64,000 bases of DNA from NCBI GenBank assembly GCA_021772025.1, contig JAETNT010000012.1, positions 1-64,000 of the forward strand, written 5' to 3'. Positions 62,184 through 64,000 of this stretch are shown piece after piece. The position numbers and the translations under genes were made by a program. Source of the DNA: Enterocloster bolteae. GTDB lineage: Bacteria; Bacillota; Clostridia; Lachnospirales; Lachnospiraceae. Positions within the stretch are counted from its first letter, which is position 1. Every line of letters starts with the position of its first letter. The notes beneath the pieces were generated by a model, which did not search any database, was not told where the DNA came from, and saw only the letters and a list, made by a program, of their open reading frames with translations.

Positions 62184-62197
62184 GGATATGGTATAAT
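62184..62197 (+). promoter_or_regulatory. Extended -10 promoter upstream of the pcrA leader
   Basis: GGATATGGTATAAT with TATAAT at 62192-62197, matching the TGG-TATAAT motif in the repeats upstream of the Rpn-like gene. A transcript would start near 62204 and enter the hairpin at 62222. Confidence 0.5.
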
Positions 62198-62221
62198 GTC
62201 CACGAAAGCAATGAGCAGTGC

Positions 62222-62286
62222 GAAAAAGAACAAGCAGGAATCTGCGCTGTGCTCGCACATAAGCAGATTCCTGCTTGTTCTTTTTC
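62222..62286. terminator. 24-bp perfect hairpin in the pcrA leader, terminator-like
   Basis: Arms 62222-62245 and 62263-62286 are a perfect inverted repeat around a 17-nt loop, with A5 before and T5 at the end of the stem (GCTTGTTCTTTTT). It looks like a bidirectional intrinsic terminator, yet it stands between divergent genes. An outer pair AGCAGTGCG (62214) and CGCACTGCT (62332) encloses it. Confidence 0.7.
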
Positions 62287-62300
62287 ATAGAGCGAAGCTC

Positions 62301-62367
62301 GTGAGCGAGCTGCCGCGAAGCGGAAGGGAGCCGCACTGCTAAGTAGAGTGAGCGAGCTGCCGCGAAG
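62301..62367 (+). repeat. 20-bp direct repeat in the pcrA leader
   Basis: GTGAGCGAGCTGCCGCGAAG at 62301-62320 and 62348-62367, 47 bp apart, with a partial third copy (AAGCGAGCTG) near 62375. The GC-rich unit differs from the AT-rich flanks. No coding frame crosses it. With the hairpin to the left, this fills the 328-nt gap between DUF1836 and pcrA. Confidence 0.75.
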
Positions 62368-62427
62368 TAAAAATAAGCGAGCTGTCAGGCAGAAGAAAAG
62401 GAAACCGTTACAGATAAGGAGTATCTT

Positions 62428-64000
62428 ATGAGCATTTATGACACTTTAAACCCGGCCCAAAGGGAAGCAGTATTCTGCACGGATGGGCCTCTTTTAATTC
62501 TTGCAGGGGCCGGATCCGGCAAAACCAGAGTTCTTACCCATCGGGTTGCCTATCTAATTGAAGAAAAAGGCGTAAATCCCTGGAATATCATGGCAATTAC
62601 CTTTACAAACAAGGCAGCCGGGGAGATGCGGGAGCGTGTGGATAAGCTGGTTAGCTTTGGGGCGGAAAGTGTCTGGGTCAGTACCTTTCACTCTTCCTGT
62701 GTACGGATTCTGCGCCGGCACATTGAGGCTCTGGGTTATTCCGGGAATTTTACCATCTATGACAGTGATGATCAAAAAACTCTGATGAAACAGGTGTTGA
62801 AAAAGCTGGATATAGACACGAAGCTTTATAAAGAGAGGGCTATGCTAAATCATATTTCCTCAGCCAAAGATCAGCTGATTACTCCAGAGGAGATGGAACT
62901 GAACGCTGGGATGGAAATGCGCCAGAAAAAGATTGCTCAGATTTACAAAGCCTATCAGGAGGAACTGAAAAAAAACAATGCATTGGATTTTGATGACTTG
63001 ATTGTAAAAACCGTAGAGCTTTTTCAATATAACGGGGAAATTCTGGATTATTATCAGGAAAGATTCCGGTACATAATGGTGGATGAATATCAGGACACTA
63101 ATTATGCCCAGTTTAAGCTGGTAAGCCTTTTGGCAAAAAAATATCGCAATATCTGTGTGGTAGGAGATGATGATCAGTCCATCTACAAATTCAGAGGAGC
63201 CGATGTCCGTAATATTTTGGATTTTGAAGAAGCCTTTCCCGGAGCAAAGGTTATTAAACTGGAACAGAATTATCGATCTACCCAAAATATTCTTAATGCT
63301 GCCAATCAGGTGATCCGCCACAACCAGGACAGAAAAGATAAAACTTTGTGGACTGCCAACGGAGAAGGCGGTTTGGTAAAGGTTCGTCAGTATAATACGG
63401 CTGAAGAGGAAGCAGAGGCCATTGCTGAATCTATAAAACATACCGGAAGGTCCTGGAAAGATATGGCCGTGCTGTATCGAACAAACGCCCAGTCCCGTCT
63501 TTTGGAAGAAAGATGCATTGCCCACAACATTCCTTACCGGCTGGTAGGGGGCGTTAATTTCTACCAGAGAAAAGAGATTAAGGATATTTTAGCTTATTTA
63601 AAGACTATATCTAATGGGGTAGATGATTTGGCTGTACTGAGGATCATTAATGTGCCCAAAAGAGGAATCGGAGCTACTACCATAGGGCGGGTAACCGCCT
63701 TTGCGTCAGAACATGGATTGAGTATCTATGACGCTTTGGAAGAGGCCGGAATGGTTCCGAATATTGGAAAGGCCGCCGGAAAAATAGAGACCTTTACTCA
63801 ACAAATAGAAGAGCTTCGGCGCCTGATGACAGAGGAAAATTATACGATTAAGGAATTAATCGGAGCAATTATGGAGGATACAGGATATCGGAAAGAATTG
63901 GAGGCAGAGGGGGAAGTAGAATCTGAGACTCGTTTAGAAAACATTGAGGAATTAATTAATAAAGCGGTAAGCTATGAGAAAGACAGCGAAAATCCAAATT
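62428..64000 (+). CDS. pcrA: ATP-dependent DNA helicase PcrA/UvrD, 5' part
   Basis: 3'-5' helicase of superfamily 1 for repair and replication. The first 524 residues are visible and the frame runs off the window. Motifs: Q-motif LNPAQREAV, Walker A GAGSGKT, Ia TFTNKAAGEMR, II VDEYQDTN, III GDDDQSIYKFRGAD, IV QNYRST, and the Arg motif TNAQSR. AAGGAG precedes ATG 62428. It is transcribed through a structured leader with a terminator-like hairpin, which may limit expression. Confidence 0.97.
   Translation, partial: MSIYDTLNPAQREAVFCTDGPLLILAGAGSGKTRVLTHRVAYLIEEKGVNPWNIMAITFTNKAAGEMRERVDKLVSFGAESVWVSTFHSSCVRILRRHIEALGYSGNFTIYDSDDQKTLMKQVLKKLDIDTKLYKERAMLNHISSAKDQLITPEEMELNAGMEMRQKKIAQIYKAYQEELKKNNALDFDDLIVKTVELFQYNGEILDYYQERFRYIMVDEYQDTNYAQFKLVSLLAKKYRNICVVGDDDQSIYKFRGADVRNILDFEEAFPGAKVIKLEQNYRSTQNILNAANQVIRHNQDRKDKTLWTANGEGGLVKVRQYNTAEEEAEAIAESIKHTGRSWKDMAVLYRTNAQSRLLEERCIAHNIPYRLVGGVNFYQRKEIKDILAYLKTISNGVDDLAVLRIINVPKRGIGATTIGRVTAFASEHGLSIYDALEEAGMVPNIGKAAGKIETFTQQIEELRRLMTEENYTIKELIGAIMEDTGYRKELEAEGEVESETRLENIEELINKAVSYEKDSENPN

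Noticed and set aside
61482-62336. Longer version of the DUF1836 protein starting at 62336
   Set aside because: The extra 79 residues are read from the hairpin and promoter region, and the conserved start at 62099 has a good ribosome site.
62214-62340. Nested inverted repeats considered as a retron or a small transposon
   Set aside because: No reverse transcriptase, transposase or target-site duplication is visible; kept as a structured leader only.

Overview
The window reads as a chromosomal segment of a low-to-mid GC anaerobic Firmicute, most probably a gut Lachnospiraceae (Clostridium cluster XIVa). Evidence: strong AGGAGG ribosome sites, many TTGACA-17-TATAAT promoters, a giant BcrAD/DUF2229 activase, a Clostridia-type LexA box at recA, a YerC-DUF1836-pcrA neighbourhood, and ABC importers with lipoprotein binding proteins. 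Nearly all of it is coding; no prophage, IS transposase or CRISPR array is visible. The only clear mobile element is the 5' end of a class C group II intron at the left edge.

Layout. 0-8 kb: birA, then a complete oligopeptide importer (oppB-C-D-F-A) followed by an S66 LD-carboxypeptidase, which looks like a wall-peptide salvage operon. 8-14 kb: an Rpn-type nuclease gene with internal tandem repeats and a structured leader; a redox group of TrxB with an extra C-terminal domain, a small thioredoxin and a cytoplasmic arylsulfotransferase; a beta-lactamase-like serine hydrolase; tRNA-Arg(ACG). 14-30 kb: mostly housekeeping (alr, M20 amidohydrolase, a HAMP sensor without output domain, recJ, glyA, the 1461-residue activase, corA, a rhomboid pseudoprotease, pyk, lysA). 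30-41 kb: a sugar-catabolic locus with a ROK repressor, dehydrogenase, FAD oxidoreductase, YesL protein, CUT1 ABC importer, esterase and sulfatase; it probably handles a sulfated or acylated sugar. 41-47 kb: S8 protease, recA-recX, rny, proC, Nudix hydrolase, a SpoIIM-like membrane protein.

47-55.5 kb: an apparently linked regulon. A cysteine desulfidase-family gene, a GntR/FCD regulator, and an operon of a UroD-fold protein (with His-x-Cys...Cys zinc residues), a CUT1-type importer and an M24 peptidase/creatinase-fold enzyme. The promoters of cyuA and the UroD operon share a 21-bp element with 19 matches, and the regulator's own promoter shares a 10-bp part of the UroD site. I infer that the GntR protein controls all three; the substrate is unknown. 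55.5-64 kb: a tandem 3D-domain protein, an orphan NMT1-like binding lipoprotein, aconitase, a Cof phosphatase, YerC, DUF1836 and the start of pcrA behind a strongly structured leader.

Most interesting for follow-up: the UroD/importer/M24 regulon, the three-hairpin switch ahead of the Rpn nuclease, the TrxB-Trx-arylsulfotransferase group, the sulfatase locus with paired palindromic operators, and the class C intron sitting behind the birA terminator. All calls come from reading sequence and recognising families; no database search was run.
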